From assembly GCA_032718475.1 (NCBI GenBank), contig JAUCBJ010007525.1:1-64000 (forward strand): DNA of 64,000 bases. The letters are read 5' to 3'. The position numbers and the translations under genes are program-made. Below the pieces are notes generated by a model. It worked only from the letters and a program-made list of their open reading frames with translations, had not been told where the DNA came from and ran no database searches. Every line of letters starts with the position of its first letter. Position 1 is the stretch's first letter. This DNA comes from Nemertoderma westbladi. Its lineage: Eukaryota; Xenacoelomorpha; Nemertodermatida; Nemertodermatidae. Of the stretch, positions 42,369 through 51,795 are shown piece after piece.

Positions 42369-45155
42369 TTACTTATTGTAAGTATCGTATGGTATTGTTT
42401 CTACTGGTTCATGGAAGCGGCGAATAAATCTTCTGTTTCGCCACCACGTTCGACCAGAGGGAAGTTTGATCCGGTAGTCCCGTTTAATTCCCACCCCCAC
42501 GATTACACCTACCCGTTCCCACCGTTTGGTTGAGCGGTTTTGAACGCGTACTTTAGCGCCGACTGGCAGTGAGTTCAGATCTCGAGCAGATCGGTTATAG
42601 TACTCCACTGCCTTGTCGCGAATGGCCTGGTATTTTGAGTCTGTTATATCGGCTGATTGTGTCCATTTGGTATCGAACGCCGTATGGTGTGCCGGGACTC
42701 GTGAGCGCAAATTGTGTCCGAACACAATCTGGTTGGATGAGCGCCCATCGATCCTCGGTGTATTCCGAAGTTCCAATAGAGCCTCTTGGAATACTTCGGA
42801 GTTTATGTCGCTGGTTGGTAGCTTTGATAGCATAGATTTAACCAGCTTCACTCCGGCCTCTGCGTGGCCATTACTTTGTGGATACCCAAGTGTACTAGGT
42901 GTCCACCGCACCCCCCATCTGTCCAAGAATTTGGTGAAACAGTTCGCTGCGAATTGGGGACCCCCTTCCGTACGTATTTGGGTTGGATTTCCAAGTTGAA
43001 CAAAGAATTCACGAGTAGCATATGCCACTTGTTGAGAGGTGGGGTCATTGTGACATTGGGCAACTAGTGGATATCCCGACAGTCTATCAATGTAGGTTAG
43101 ATAGTGTTTTCCAGCGAGTGTAAACAAGTCGCTGGAGATGTGTTCGAACGGGCGTTTAGGGAGAGGATCTGCTAGTAGAGTCTCCTTTGCCAGGCTAGGC
43201 AGCTGTTCCTGGCATGAGGTACAACGTTGAACTGTGTTGACAATGTCGCTGTTCATACCCGGCCAGTATAACACCATGCGCGCCCTCCGTTTAGTGCACA
43301 GCATGCCTTGGTGTGAGGCATGTAGGCATTCTAGAACGTCTTTCCGTTTAGCGTGTGGGATAACCAACCGGTGTCCGTATAGGACTAATCCGTTGTCAAC
43401 CGAAAGTTCATTACGAATAGATTTATATTGCCACACCGATGGGGAACAATTATCAAGGTTTTTGAAGTCGTTAAGGATTTCCCCAATTAACGCTTGATAG
43501 TCACTATCGTTTAGTACGGTTTCACGGAGTTCCTCCACTACCGGGTCCGTGGAACTCTTATTATCAGTCTCGTTATCGTTAGTATTTGTTAAAATTTTAT
43601 GGATCGTTGCCATAATGGGGACCGGCGGTTCGATGTCCTCGTCGGTCGGGTCGTTCATCGGGGAGGCAGTCGGCAATGGGTGTTTTTTACCTGCCTGCCA
43701 TTCTACCGTGAACTGGTATGTGGATTGCAACGCCGCCTTGATTTTTTGTATCTTGATATTTTCAACTTCTGTAAGAGAAAACCGATTAAATATTGACGTT
43801 AACGGCCGATGGTCGGTTATGACTGTGAAGTGGTCCAACCCGGCTAAGTAAAGCCGGCACTTCTCAATTGCATATTTAATGGCGACAGTTTCTAATTCGA
43901 TTATCGCGTATCGGGATTCTTGATCCATTACAAAGCGGACCAGTTTCCAATTTTCTCCGTGCTTTCGACGCAAACTGAACCCGAACCCATGCAACCTGCT
44001 GGCATCGGTTTCAAGGCGAGTTTCCAAGTTTAACTCGAAGGGTGCCAGTACGGGTGGTTTAGTAAGGGCGGCTTTAACCGCTGAAAATGCGTGGCTATGG
44101 ATTTCATTCCACACAAATTCATTTCTCGTACATAGAGGTTCGCGTAACAGAGCAGCATTCATGCTGATATCCGAGGAAAAGCACCCGAGTTGGTTCACCA
44201 TCCCCATAAATCCTCTAAGATCTGTAATATTCGATGGGGTTGGAAACTCGGAAATTGCGTTAATTTTCTCGGGGTCGGCTTCTATACAGCCGTGGGACAT
44301 AATAAATCCAGCAAACTTTGCCTCATTCTTGGCAAAGTGGAACTTTGCGGGGTTTAAAGTCATCCCGTGTTCCCTGTACCTCTCCAGGATGTTGCGAACA
44401 CGGTCGACATGTTGCTGAAGGTTGACATCCTCCACTAGGACATCGTCAACTATTTTCTTTACATTGGACAGTCCTTCCAAAGCCATGTCGCCGCGAAAGT
44501 TGTAAGAATCTCCCGTGGATATAAACCCCATTGGGGCGCGGCAGTATCTAAACCGCCCCCATGGTGTTAGAAAGGTTGTTAAGTCGCAGGATTCCTCGGC
44601 CAGTTCTACTTGCCAGTAGCCCGATTTCGCATCCAAGGTAGTACAAACCTTGGCGCCCGGAGTGCGATCCGACTCTACATCGAAAGGTGTGTGAGAGTTA
44701 TGGGTGGGCCGTTTAACCTGGCAGTTTAATTTAGTTAAGTCGACTGTCATCCGGATTTCATCTGGATTATGCGGTTTATTACAGACGACAATCGGGTGAC
44801 ACCACTCCGTGGGTCTGTCACCGATACGCTCTATAATCCCTTTACTGAGCATATCATCCAACTCCGCTCGAACCTTCTCACGATTCGCAAAAGGAATAGG
44901 TCGCGCCGCGTATATACGAAAAGGAATCGCCCCTTCCTTCAACTCTATAACCATTGGTTTACCAAACATTGGTTTTAGTTCTCCTTTGGTTGCAAAAACG
45001 TCCGAGAAATCCTCCATTAAATTCGATTTAATTTTCTCGAGTTCCTTTAAGTTTGGTTTACTCGCAGCTTCTGTATTCCGCCGAGTATTGGAAACGTTTT
45101 TGTCAATTTTATTGCAGCGCAACGTATGTAATGGAGTTGGGAATTCTTCGTGCAC
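42369..45155 (-). CDS. pol: Gypsy Pol: reverse transcriptase, RNase H, integrase
   Basis: A 928-codon frame, open at its 5' side with no ATG there, so translation must come through from upstream. Reverse transcriptase has VCTTLDAKSGYWQVEL, APMGF and catalytic VDDVLV; RNase H has ETDASRLHGFGFSL and ITDHRPL; the integrase has an H2C2 finger (HQGM ... CTSC), SDLFTL, and NGHAEAGVK. The usual second catalytic Asp (RTDGGPQF-type box) is Glu here: IRTEGGPQF. The C-terminal tail has RWERVGVIVGVG, as in other Gypsy elements. The substitution and the upstream protease lesions suggest an inactive copy. Confidence 0.9.
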   Translation of the reverse strand: MHEEFPTPLHTLRCNKIDKNVSNTRRNTEAASKPNLKELEKIKSNLMEDFSDVFATKGELKPMFGKPMVIELKEGAIPFRIYAARPIPFANREKVRAELDDMLSKGIIERIGDRPTEWCHPIVVCNKPHNPDEIRMTVDLTKLNCQVKRPTHNSHTPFDVESDRTPGAKVCTTLDAKSGYWQVELAEESCDLTTFLTPWGRFRYCRAPMGFISTGDSYNFRGDMALEGLSNVKKIVDDVLVEDVNLQQHVDRVRNILERYREHGMTLNPAKFHFAKNEAKFAGFIMSHGCIEADPEKINAISEFPTPSNITDLRGFMGMVNQLGCFSSDISMNAALLREPLCTRNEFVWNEIHSHAFSAVKAALTKPPVLAPFELNLETRLETDASRLHGFGFSLRRKHGENWKLVRFVMDQESRYAIIELETVAIKYAIEKCRLYLAGLDHFTVITDHRPLTSIFNRFSLTEVENIKIQKIKAALQSTYQFTVEWQAGKKHPLPTASPMNDPTDEDIEPPVPIMATIHKILTNTNDNETDNKSSTDPVVEELRETVLNDSDYQALIGEILNDFKNLDNCSPSVWQYKSIRNELSVDNGLVLYGHRLVIPHAKRKDVLECLHASHQGMLCTKRRARMVLYWPGMNSDIVNTVQRCTSCQEQLPSLAKETLLADPLPKRPFEHISSDLFTLAGKHYLTYIDRLSGYPLVAQCHNDPTSQQVAYATREFFVQLGNPTQIRTEGGPQFAANCFTKFLDRWGVRWTPSTLGYPQSNGHAEAGVKLVKSMLSKLPTSDINSEVFQEALLELRNTPRIDGRSSNQIVFGHNLRSRVPAHHTAFDTKWTQSADITDSKYQAIRDKAVEYYNRSARDLNSLPVGAKVRVQNRSTKRWERVGVIVGVGIKRDYRIKLPSGRTWWRNRRFIRRFHEPVETIPYDTYNK

Positions 45156-45472
45156 AACGTGTAACCCGAGGCGGCGCTAAGGGAAAGGTAAACTTCTTCC
45201 TTTGGAATATCTCTACAGATATATACCCACTCGTTATGGGAATGCCCTGCAACCCTCATGGACAGTTTAATTCGGCCCTGGCAGTGCATTCAGGATCCGT
45301 TGGCACTCTCAAGAGGCGCATCTGGCGTCTCGAGGTCGCGGCGCGATATATCTAGTCGTTTTAACGTGCCAATGCCGGCAGCTGTAACTTGCACTCCGGT
45401 ATCTGCTATGGAAGAGATATTTCCGAGGTGCTCATCCTGACAACCGTAGTAGTCCACTGCTAACAGGGGTCG
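45156..45472 (-). pseudogene. Gypsy aspartic protease region, frameshifted
   Basis: Between gag and pol, the minus strand encodes SSIADTGVQVTAAG, the aspartic protease active-site pattern with Val for the usual Ala after DTG. Further pieces of the domain are in different frames, for example WVYICRDIPKEEVYLSL. At least one frame change separates it from pol; a programmed frameshift cannot explain all of it. Confidence 0.7.
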
Positions 45473-46759
45473 TCATTGTCGGTGTTCCTCGATGTCCGCG
45501 ATAATTATAGCCCGAGTTTTTTTTGGTTGCGCTTTTGATTTTGAAAGGCATTTCTTGGAGAAATGTCCGGATCGACCACAATTATGACAGGCTACTCCAA
45601 TTGCTTTGCACGGGTTGCTGTCATCGTGTGGCCATTCTTTGCCACATTTAATACACTCGGGTTTCTTAGGTGTCTCCTTTTCCCGCTGTTGTGAGCGGGA
45701 CTTTCCTTTATATTTTTTTGAATATTTTCTACCTCGAGTTCCACTTCCATCAGATTCGCGGCCCCAGTTTATCGAGTCCACCACGTTTACTTTGTGCCGT
45801 AGGCGTTCCTCATCCCGAGCCGCGAGTTCCTCGGTACGGCAAAAGTCGACCGTCGCTTCGCGCGACAGTTCTGGTTTCTTGGCGAGGAGTTTTTGACGAG
45901 TTTCATCGTCCCGAATCCCACAAATGATAAGTGTGGCGATCCACTCATCTTTCGTCATGGCCTCGATGTTGGCGTCATCGGCCATTTCGCAAAGTTGAAT
46001 GTAATAGTCATTGAATGACTCCTTGTCACCCTGACGTTGTCGAATGAGTTTGTATCGATTGACAGTTACGATTTGTTGAGTGCGGAGGTGTTCGTGTATT
46101 GCAGCCAGAACCTCCCCCATCATTTTATCTGTATCCTGGGGAATATTGATGGCGTAGTAGACCCGATTTAAAAAGTCGGGACTGCAATACGTGAAGAAGG
46201 TGGCAACCTGATCCTGCCTAGGTTTACTCTCCAGTTTCGTTATTCTCGCGTAATTTCGCCACCCGACCTCCCACCTTTTAAACGCTTTAAATTCAATCTC
46301 GTCTTCAATGAGACTGGGAGGACGTACTGTAAGTTTAGTACCGTCTCTCCCACCAGAATTGGATGCCGTAAATTCCTGGTTGTTTCTGCCGGAATATAAA
46401 GTTGTATCGGCGATGTGATCGGTATGGAGAGCTTCTAAAAGTCGAGCCTGTTGTTCCTCGTGGCGGGTTTGGAGCATGTCCATTTGGGCGAACAATGCCT
46501 GCTGTTGCTGTGCTAGCAATGCGGCAATGGTATCGGATCCAATTCCAGTTATAGTTGCCTTCGCCGCTTCGGGCGAATCCCCCTCGAGGAAGTTTACCAG
46601 GTGTTTTTTAAGGACTTTAGAGGACGTGCGATCATTGAATGGTAGACCTGCGTTTCTGAGGTGTATCTTTAATGTCTCGCGAGGTATATCCGCAACCTCG
46701 TCTGGGTCGAGGTTTAGTGTATCGTCCTCGGTAGGCGGGTCCATATTTGTTCCGATCAC
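45473..46759 (-). CDS. gag: Gypsy Gag
   Basis: A 428-aa capsid/nucleocapsid precursor. The central part (FKAFKRWEVGWRNYARI, then YRNRVY-like and LIRQRQGDKESFNDYYIQL) is the retrotransposon Gag fold. Near the C-terminus are CIKCGKEWPHDDSNPC and the zinc knuckle CHNCGRSGHFSKKC (about 391-404), both for nucleic-acid binding. The frame is intact, beginning at ATG inside the first 20 codons (MIGTNMDPP). Confidence 0.9.
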   Translation of the reverse strand: MIGTNMDPPTEDDTLNLDPDEVADIPRETLKIHLRNAGLPFNDRTSSKVLKKHLVNFLEGDSPEAAKATITGIGSDTIAALLAQQQQALFAQMDMLQTRHEEQQARLLEALHTDHIADTTLYSGRNNQEFTASNSGGRDGTKLTVRPPSLIEDEIEFKAFKRWEVGWRNYARITKLESKPRQDQVATFFTYCSPDFLNRVYYAINIPQDTDKMMGEVLAAIHEHLRTQQIVTVNRYKLIRQRQGDKESFNDYYIQLCEMADDANIEAMTKDEWIATLIICGIRDDETRQKLLAKKPELSREATVDFCRTEELAARDEERLRHKVNVVDSINWGRESDGSGTRGRKYSKKYKGKSRSQQREKETPKKPECIKCGKEWPHDDSNPCKAIGVACHNCGRSGHFSKKCLSKSKAQPKKTRAIIIADIEEHRQ

Positions 46760-46825
46760 AAGTTAAAATTCCAAATTCCTTTGAATACGCTAATGCTGTA
46801 ATATCCGGTTATAAATTATAAATTG

Positions 46826-46843
46826 CTACCTCAAACTGTGCCA
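46826..46843 (-). promoter_or_regulatory. Candidate Gypsy primer-binding site
   Basis: On the minus strand TGGCACAGTTTGAGGTAG directly follows the 5' LTR's terminal CA. A TGG start is typical of a tRNA 3'-end match; I cannot name the tRNA. Confidence 0.5.
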
Positions 46844-46966
46844 TGGTATGTATCGTACCGCGTGGTTAAGCAAATGCATAATTAATCAGATATTGTATAA
46901 TGTTCTGATACACAGTCAGACAGTGTTGTGTCAACCAAGTACGGGTACGGTACTCATAACTAGTAG
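46844..46966 (-). repeat. 5' LTR of the Gypsy element, outer part missing
   Basis: It matches 41540-41565 plus 42052-42146 with a few substitutions, then the similarity stops abruptly at about 46966. The remaining approximately 60 bp of the LTR is absent. Confidence 0.75.
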
Positions 46967-47858
46967 TAGTATACATTACATGGTTCCTCAACCAAGGTCA
47001 CCCGTAGTCCATCATTACCATCCATTTCTGGTACTGCAGCCAATCAGAAGCCACCATTTCAACCTTTTGCAGTGGTCGTTATTATTTCAACCAATCAGAT
47101 GTCAGCATTTCATCCGTAACCATGGTAACTTCTCAAGTTCCCGCTTATTCCGCTAGAGGCGTTATTAGTCACCCAACGCTAGTACTGCATCCAATCACCA
47201 ACCTTTATTTTACAGGTGTTCGGGTGTCTACACTTAGCATCAGGTAACTTCTATTATTTTTCAAATCGCAATTTTTCACCAAACATTGCATATTCATCTT
47301 CACATAGCCTAACCTCACGATGTATGGCTAGCCCCCATCCCATCGCTACTCAATCCACAGCTGTTACCCACCCAACCAACCAATCAACAGCGATGTTTGC
47401 CTAACCCTACGGTTATTCACCTTTTCACCACGTTACCGCCACTACCACGTTACCACCACCACTGTATACTGTATATGGTGACGACGTGGCCACCAACTAC
47501 TCGCATCGTGCATATATTATATTATATCGATTGCTAACTCCACGACACCCGTCGCCAAACCAACAAACCAACCACTCAGTATGATACATGAGATTCCGTC
47601 ACGTTCCAGCTATGCGTATACGAGTATTAGTGATTATTATTACGCAATAATTTTTTTTGATTATACAGTAGTTCCCTACCAGCTAATCAACCAATCAATA
47701 AACCAAATTTAGGCTATTTTTCAGTTGAAGACCTGTATTATTTTTGAAAATATCTTATATATAATCTCTTGCTTTAATCGCAATTAATCATTTGTAATGG
47801 TTTTAGTTTAAAAAGTTTTTACTTTGTTTGTTTGATTTACAATAAAATTAATTAAATA
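46967..47858. other. Region upstream of the first Polinton gene
   Basis: No ORF of note. CCAATCA/CCAATCAG occurs at least five times (around 47038, 47090, 47190, 47380 and 47690), which may reflect promoter-type CCAAT elements or simple repetition of CCAA. Polinton terminal inverted repeats should lie nearby, but I cannot define one because the other end is outside the window. Confidence 0.5.
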
Positions 47859-48302
47859 ATGTCTTCTGATTCCAATATGGTTATGCCAATAGTAAGGCAT
47901 TCATTTTTCGCAGAAGATGGTGAAGCCTATATTGTTATTGATCATACAATTTACCGTCAAGGAGATGATAAATATAAAATTGAATTTTCTGAAAAAGCCA
48001 GGAAAGTTTTAAGCTCAATTGATATTGATGCTTCTGATAATAGTATTCATCTTTTAGATTACAACCTGAAAGCTGAGCATGGGGGAAAATTAACCAACAT
48101 CTTACTATTATCCATGATAGAGGGGTTTATTGTTATTACACAATACAACGAAGCTGGTGAAAAGTTTGAAATACGGCTAAATCGGCATAGCCCCTACGAA
48201 ATTATGTCTTTCTTTATTGTAATGATTTCAAAAGAATCCTTTGTCGAACCTGAAGAATCAGCGGATAATGTTGAATATGTTGATAATATCATTGATTCTT
48301 GA
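47859..48302 (+). CDS. Polinton unknown protein 1
   Basis: A 147-aa protein (MSSDSNMVMPIV...) with no recognised domain. It alternates hydrophobic and charged residues in a pattern suggesting beta-strands, for example YIVIDHTIY and GFIVITQYN, and ends in an acidic tail. A paralogous remnant heads the left-hand fragment, so the gene belongs to the element. An early or accessory role is possible from its position before the RING gene. Start at ATG 47859 after an AT-rich leader. Confidence 0.7.
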   Translation: MSSDSNMVMPIVRHSFFAEDGEAYIVIDHTIYRQGDDKYKIEFSEKARKVLSSIDIDASDNSIHLLDYNLKAEHGGKLTNILLLSMIEGFIVITQYNEAGEKFEIRLNRHSPYEIMSFFIVMISKESFVEPEESADNVEYVDNIIDS

Positions 48303-48467
48303 CTTTTCCCCCTATATTATAAATATTTTATGATTATATATAAAATTTTGTTGTTTTTAAATAATCGAAAATTGTAGTAGTATTTGTATATACAGTATAA
48401 CAGTTTTGTTTGTTGTTGTTGTTGTGTATTGTGGTAATTATTTTCAATTTACTTTAAAATTTGGAAA

Positions 48468-48920
48468 ATGGATATTTTAAATGAAAAATGTCCAGTTTGC
48501 TATTCTAAGTTATTGCAACAACATCGAGATTATTATAAATGTGAAAATAAACATGCAACTTGCGTACAATGTATTGTACAATATTCCGAAATGAATAATT
48601 ATTGTTCTAAAATTTGTCCTATTTGTCGCGCACCCATATCTAAGTTTAATATAAAGTTGGCAAGATACCAACCCTATTATTGGAAAGAGCTTCGCAATAT
48701 AACTTATATTTCTGCGAAAAGTAATGATCCGGGAGATTTATTTACAATCTTGGAGAATATTTTTTATAGAAACGTAGTACGACGCTGTTGCTACTATATT
48801 CCTTATTTTTTTAGCAGCGAACATAAAAAAATCATTAGCGCGAAATTTTCGGGAAGTGATTTCCAAACCGCCGATGTTACCTATCATTATTTCGTGTATA
48901 AAGATGCTCACCATGCTTGA
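48468..48920 (+). CDS. Polinton RING-finger protein
   Basis: 150 aa. Residues about 7-55 carry CPVC, YKCENKHATCVQC and CPICRAP, a C3HC4-type RING spacing that binds two zinc ions and usually recruits a ubiquitin-conjugating enzyme. The rest is basic and unfamiliar. RING E3 ligases occur in several large DNA viruses, where they redirect host ubiquitination; for this one the target is unknown. A decayed copy lies in the left fragment. The only start is ATG 48468. Confidence 0.8.
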   Translation: MDILNEKCPVCYSKLLQQHRDYYKCENKHATCVQCIVQYSEMNNYCSKICPICRAPISKFNIKLARYQPYYWKELRNITYISAKSNDPGDLFTILENIFYRNVVRRCCYYIPYFFSSEHKKIISAKFSGSDFQTADVTYHYFVYKDAHHA

Positions 48921-49171
48921 AATTACATCAGTCTATACTATAATTGGAAATAGCACCTTTTGCTGCAGCGAGCGTCACATACTGTAGTGGCGTCATATGT
49001 TAATTAAATATACAGTACTCTAATATTGTAGTTGCATCAATTATTGTTATATACATAGTAATGGTGTTGGTTTATTGATATTGATATTATATTATATTGT
49101 ATTGTTGATATATCTTAATAATAATAATAAATGGCTGACTTTAATTCAGGTCCATATAATTTAAACTTTCA

Positions 49172-49810
49172 ATGGGCACAAGTATGATAATTTCAGGGCC
49201 ATCTGGTTCCGGAAAGTCAACCTTTGTAAGCAATTTAATTAAACACAAGAATGGTTGTTTCAACGAAGCCCCCTTGCGAGTATTGTATTGTTACGGGAGC
49301 AATCCCCCGACTATTCCCGGTATTACTCACCTTTACAAAGGCTTGCCTGAAAATATAGATAGTTTAGTGAATAGTCGAGATTTATTAATTATAGATGATT
49401 TGTTAACAGAAACTGAGTCCAGTACAGCTTTAACTGTATTGTTTACTAAGGTAGCTCATCATTCCAATATATTTATTTGTTTTATAACGCAAAACATGTT
49501 TTACGGTGGGAAGCATAACCGCACAAGATCAATTAATAGCCATACTTTAGTATTAATGAAAAATCCGAGAGACAGTCTATCGGTTTTAAATTTCGCGAAG
49601 CAGATGTTACCAGGGCAGACCAAATTTTTAGTTGATTCCTATCAAGATGCGTCAATTCAACCATTTTCACATTTCTTAATTGATTTACGACAGGAAACAC
49701 CCGAACATTTAAGATTTAGATCTGATATATTTCGTAATCATAATTGTTACATTAAAAATTACACTGACTATAAACGTAGCGAAAATAATAATAATAATAA
49801 TGATAAATAA
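49172..49810 (+). CDS. Polinton packaging ATPase (right copy)
   Basis: 212 aa, A32/FtsK-HerA family. Walker A GPSGSGKST lies at about residues 9-17 and Walker B LLIIDDLL at about 73-80, with downstream ITQNMFYGGKHNRT, possibly the arginine/sensor region. It is the DNA-packaging motor of the virion. The left copy has an in-frame 14-codon leader (MAGFHSGPYN...). Here the matching ATG at 49131 is 41 bases away, one base short, so the original start is out of frame and ATG 49172 must be used. The protein is otherwise intact. Confidence 0.9.
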   Translation: MGTSMIISGPSGSGKSTFVSNLIKHKNGCFNEAPLRVLYCYGSNPPTIPGITHLYKGLPENIDSLVNSRDLLIIDDLLTETESSTALTVLFTKVAHHSNIFICFITQNMFYGGKHNRTRSINSHTLVLMKNPRDSLSVLNFAKQMLPGQTKFLVDSYQDASIQPFSHFLIDLRQETPEHLRFRSDIFRNHNCYIKNYTDYKRSENNNNNNDK

Positions 49811-49847
49811 TTAATATTTTGTAACAATTTTCAATAATGTTGCAACA

Positions 49848-50231
49848 ATGAATAGACTTGTGCAGAAATATCGTAACGAACTGGAATTTCTACGCAGCGC
49901 TACCCCTCAACAAAGAACTTATTTTATTAACCATACCGCCAGTAACGAATTAATACGGCTCATTGTAAATACTGCATTAAATGTTCTAAAAGGTAATGTA
50001 CAATTGACCCCTCATTCATTTAGAAATATTCGCCACTATAAGAAGGTATTGAAATCACTCAACCGTAAAACAAAAAATATATCAAGTTACAGAAAAAAGT
50101 TAAGCAATCAATCTGGAGGCATACTACCGTTTCTAATACCCTTACTCGGCATTGGTGCGAAACTCGCAGCGAGTGCCGGTGCCGCTGCCGCGGGGGCTGC
50201 TATTGCGAAAAAAATTAACCGTGGACGGTAA
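49848..50231 (+). CDS. Polinton pX-like membrane/core protein
   Basis: 127 aa. The N-terminal two-thirds are helical and basic (FLRSATPQQRTYF, then IRLIVNTALNVLKGNVQLT, then HYKKVLKSL). This is a recognisable pattern in Polintons and adintoviruses, often compared with adenovirus core protein X. It ends in a Gly/Ala-rich hydrophobic segment (about 90-122, GGILPFLIPLLGIGAKLAA) that could insert in a membrane, followed by KKINRGR. It follows the ATPase by 37 bases. A remnant is present in the left copy. Confidence 0.78.
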   Translation: MNRLVQKYRNELEFLRSATPQQRTYFINHTASNELIRLIVNTALNVLKGNVQLTPHSFRNIRHYKKVLKSLNRKTKNISSYRKKLSNQSGGILPFLIPLLGIGAKLAASAGAAAAGAAIAKKINRGR

Positions 50232-50233
50232 TA

Positions 50234-50404
50234 ATGGTTAAAACGGGAGTAACATTTAGAAAATTATATTTAGTATCGAGTAAACCGTTAGCTGCTGATT
50301 TAAAACCACAAGATATACCTAGAGTAAATACTACAAAAAGAAAACCCTTTAAAACATCAACTTCGAAGAAAATAATTAAAAAATTTCAGTTGTTCTTACG
50401 GTGA
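50234..50404 (+). CDS. Polinton small basic ORF before integrase
   Basis: A 56-codon ORF beginning MVKTGVTFRKLYLVSSKPLA, very basic at the end (TTKRKPFKTSTSKKIIKK). It starts 2 bases after the previous stop. The left copy has a similar protein that reads on into a Cys-containing segment; here that segment (MPFIRDLNIHITCGCRKDAS) is in another frame and overlaps the integrase start. Function unknown. Confidence 0.5.
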   Translation: MVKTGVTFRKLYLVSSKPLAADLKPQDIPRVNTTKRKPFKTSTSKKIIKKFQLFLR

Positions 50405-50455
50405 TGCCCTTTATAAGAGATTTGAATATACATATTACTTGCGGTTGTCGAAAAG

Positions 50456-51547
50456 ATGCCTCGCAAGATGAAACCGATTCTAAGCCGAAGCTTAGACAAA
50501 AAACTGTTAAGAATTTATTTAGATCCTTCATCCCCCGCGGGATTTGCAAGTGTTGCAAAATTAGCAAAAGCTGCAAACATCAAACCAGCGCAAGCCCAGA
50601 AATGGTTGAGCGGACAAAAGGCATACACCCTTCACGCTCCACGTAGACAACATTATCCAACATCTAAAATATTTACGGGAGGCATAAAAGATATATATAT
50701 GATAGATCTGGTGGATATGCAGCAATATAAATCGCAAAATAATCATTATAACTATATATTAACGTGCATTGATGCCTTCAGTCGGCTTGCTTTTGCCTAT
50801 GCTATGAAAACAAAAAAGGGTGTTGAAATTATTAGTATATTGCAAAAAATATTCCAGAAAGGAAAACCAAACAGAATCGCCACAGATCAAGGTTCTGAGT
50901 TTCTAAATAAATCTGTAAGGAAATATTTAGATACGTTAGGTATACAGTATTACGTAATGTATTCTGTGAATAAGGCGGCTATTGTCGAGAGATTCAACAG
51001 AACCTTAAAAACAAAGATGTTCAAAATTTTCACGCAAAGGGGAAATAATATTTGGATAAAAATTTTACCTAAGCTTATCTCGGCTTATAATAGGTCGTAT
51101 CATAGGACAATAAAAATGACACCTATTGAAGTTAATAAATTTAATGAAACTGAATTAATGAATAGATTATATGGGAAATATAGACAGATAAATCACAAGA
51201 AAATAAAATTTAAAGTTGGAGATACAGTACGATTATCTATTGCTCGTACTGCTTTTGCTAAAGGCTATCGAGAACAATGGACACGTGAATTATTTATTAT
51301 TCATCGTGTCAGGTTGGATAGAGTACCAGCGGTAATGTTCGATATTAAGGACAGCGCCGTAGCTATAATAAAGGGCTCATTTTATTCTCACGAACTCCAA
51401 AAGATCCACCCGAATAGTAATATTTATCTAGCAATTGACAAAAAAAATATTGGCAAACTTAAAGAACGTGTACGCAATGGGAAGAAAGAATATTTAGTCC
51501 GATTCATCGGATCCAAGAAACAGTCCTGGGTACAGCATATTCAATAA
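50456..51547 (+). CDS. Polinton retroviral-type integrase with chromodomain
   Basis: 363 aa. After a helical N-terminal part (SLDKKLLRIYLDPSSPAGF, resembling an HTH/zinc-less binding region) comes the rve core: MIDLVDMQ, TDQGSEF and AAIVERFNRTLK supply the D, D and E, with 33 residues between the last two. The basic C-terminal domain (KIKFKVGDTVRLS) is SH3-like, and the end (KKEYLVRFIGSKKQSWV) is a small chromodomain that could steer insertion to modified chromatin. It catalyses integration of the element's ends. Start at ATG 50456, supported by the left copy's matching N-terminus. Intact. Confidence 0.92.
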   Translation: MPRKMKPILSRSLDKKLLRIYLDPSSPAGFASVAKLAKAANIKPAQAQKWLSGQKAYTLHAPRRQHYPTSKIFTGGIKDIYMIDLVDMQQYKSQNNHYNYILTCIDAFSRLAFAYAMKTKKGVEIISILQKIFQKGKPNRIATDQGSEFLNKSVRKYLDTLGIQYYVMYSVNKAAIVERFNRTLKTKMFKIFTQRGNNIWIKILPKLISAYNRSYHRTIKMTPIEVNKFNETELMNRLYGKYRQINHKKIKFKVGDTVRLSIARTAFAKGYREQWTRELFIIHRVRLDRVPAVMFDIKDSAVAIIKGSFYSHELQKIHPNSNIYLAIDKKNIGKLKERVRNGKKEYLVRFIGSKKQSWVQHIQ

Positions 51548-51795
51548 GCTTAGGTTTATACTGTATATTAATTCATTTTGGTCGCATATGACCGTAATTA
51601 ATCAATAATATTAACTCGAATGATATTACTATATCTATAGTTCATCCGCTTTAAATAAAGCCAGTAAAATATTGATCCCTCGCATATACTGTAGAAGATG
51701 AGGCAATGAACGTGGTCACAGATGTCTATAATTTAACATTATACTGTATGTACAAAGGAGTCAAGTAGAGAGAGCGAGCTTAAATAATAATAATA

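Larger units (their letters stand above)
41540..46966 (-). mobile_element. Ty3/Gypsy LTR retrotransposon
   Basis: A minus-strand element with gag (45473-46759), a broken protease (45156-45472) and pol (42369-45155), between related terminal sequences at 41540-42208 and 46844-46966. Sense LTR ends read ACATACCA. The right (5') LTR matches the left for about 123 bp and then diverges, so it is truncated or rearranged on its outer side and no target duplication can be shown. It sits at the junction of two inverted Polinton copies. Confidence 0.85.
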
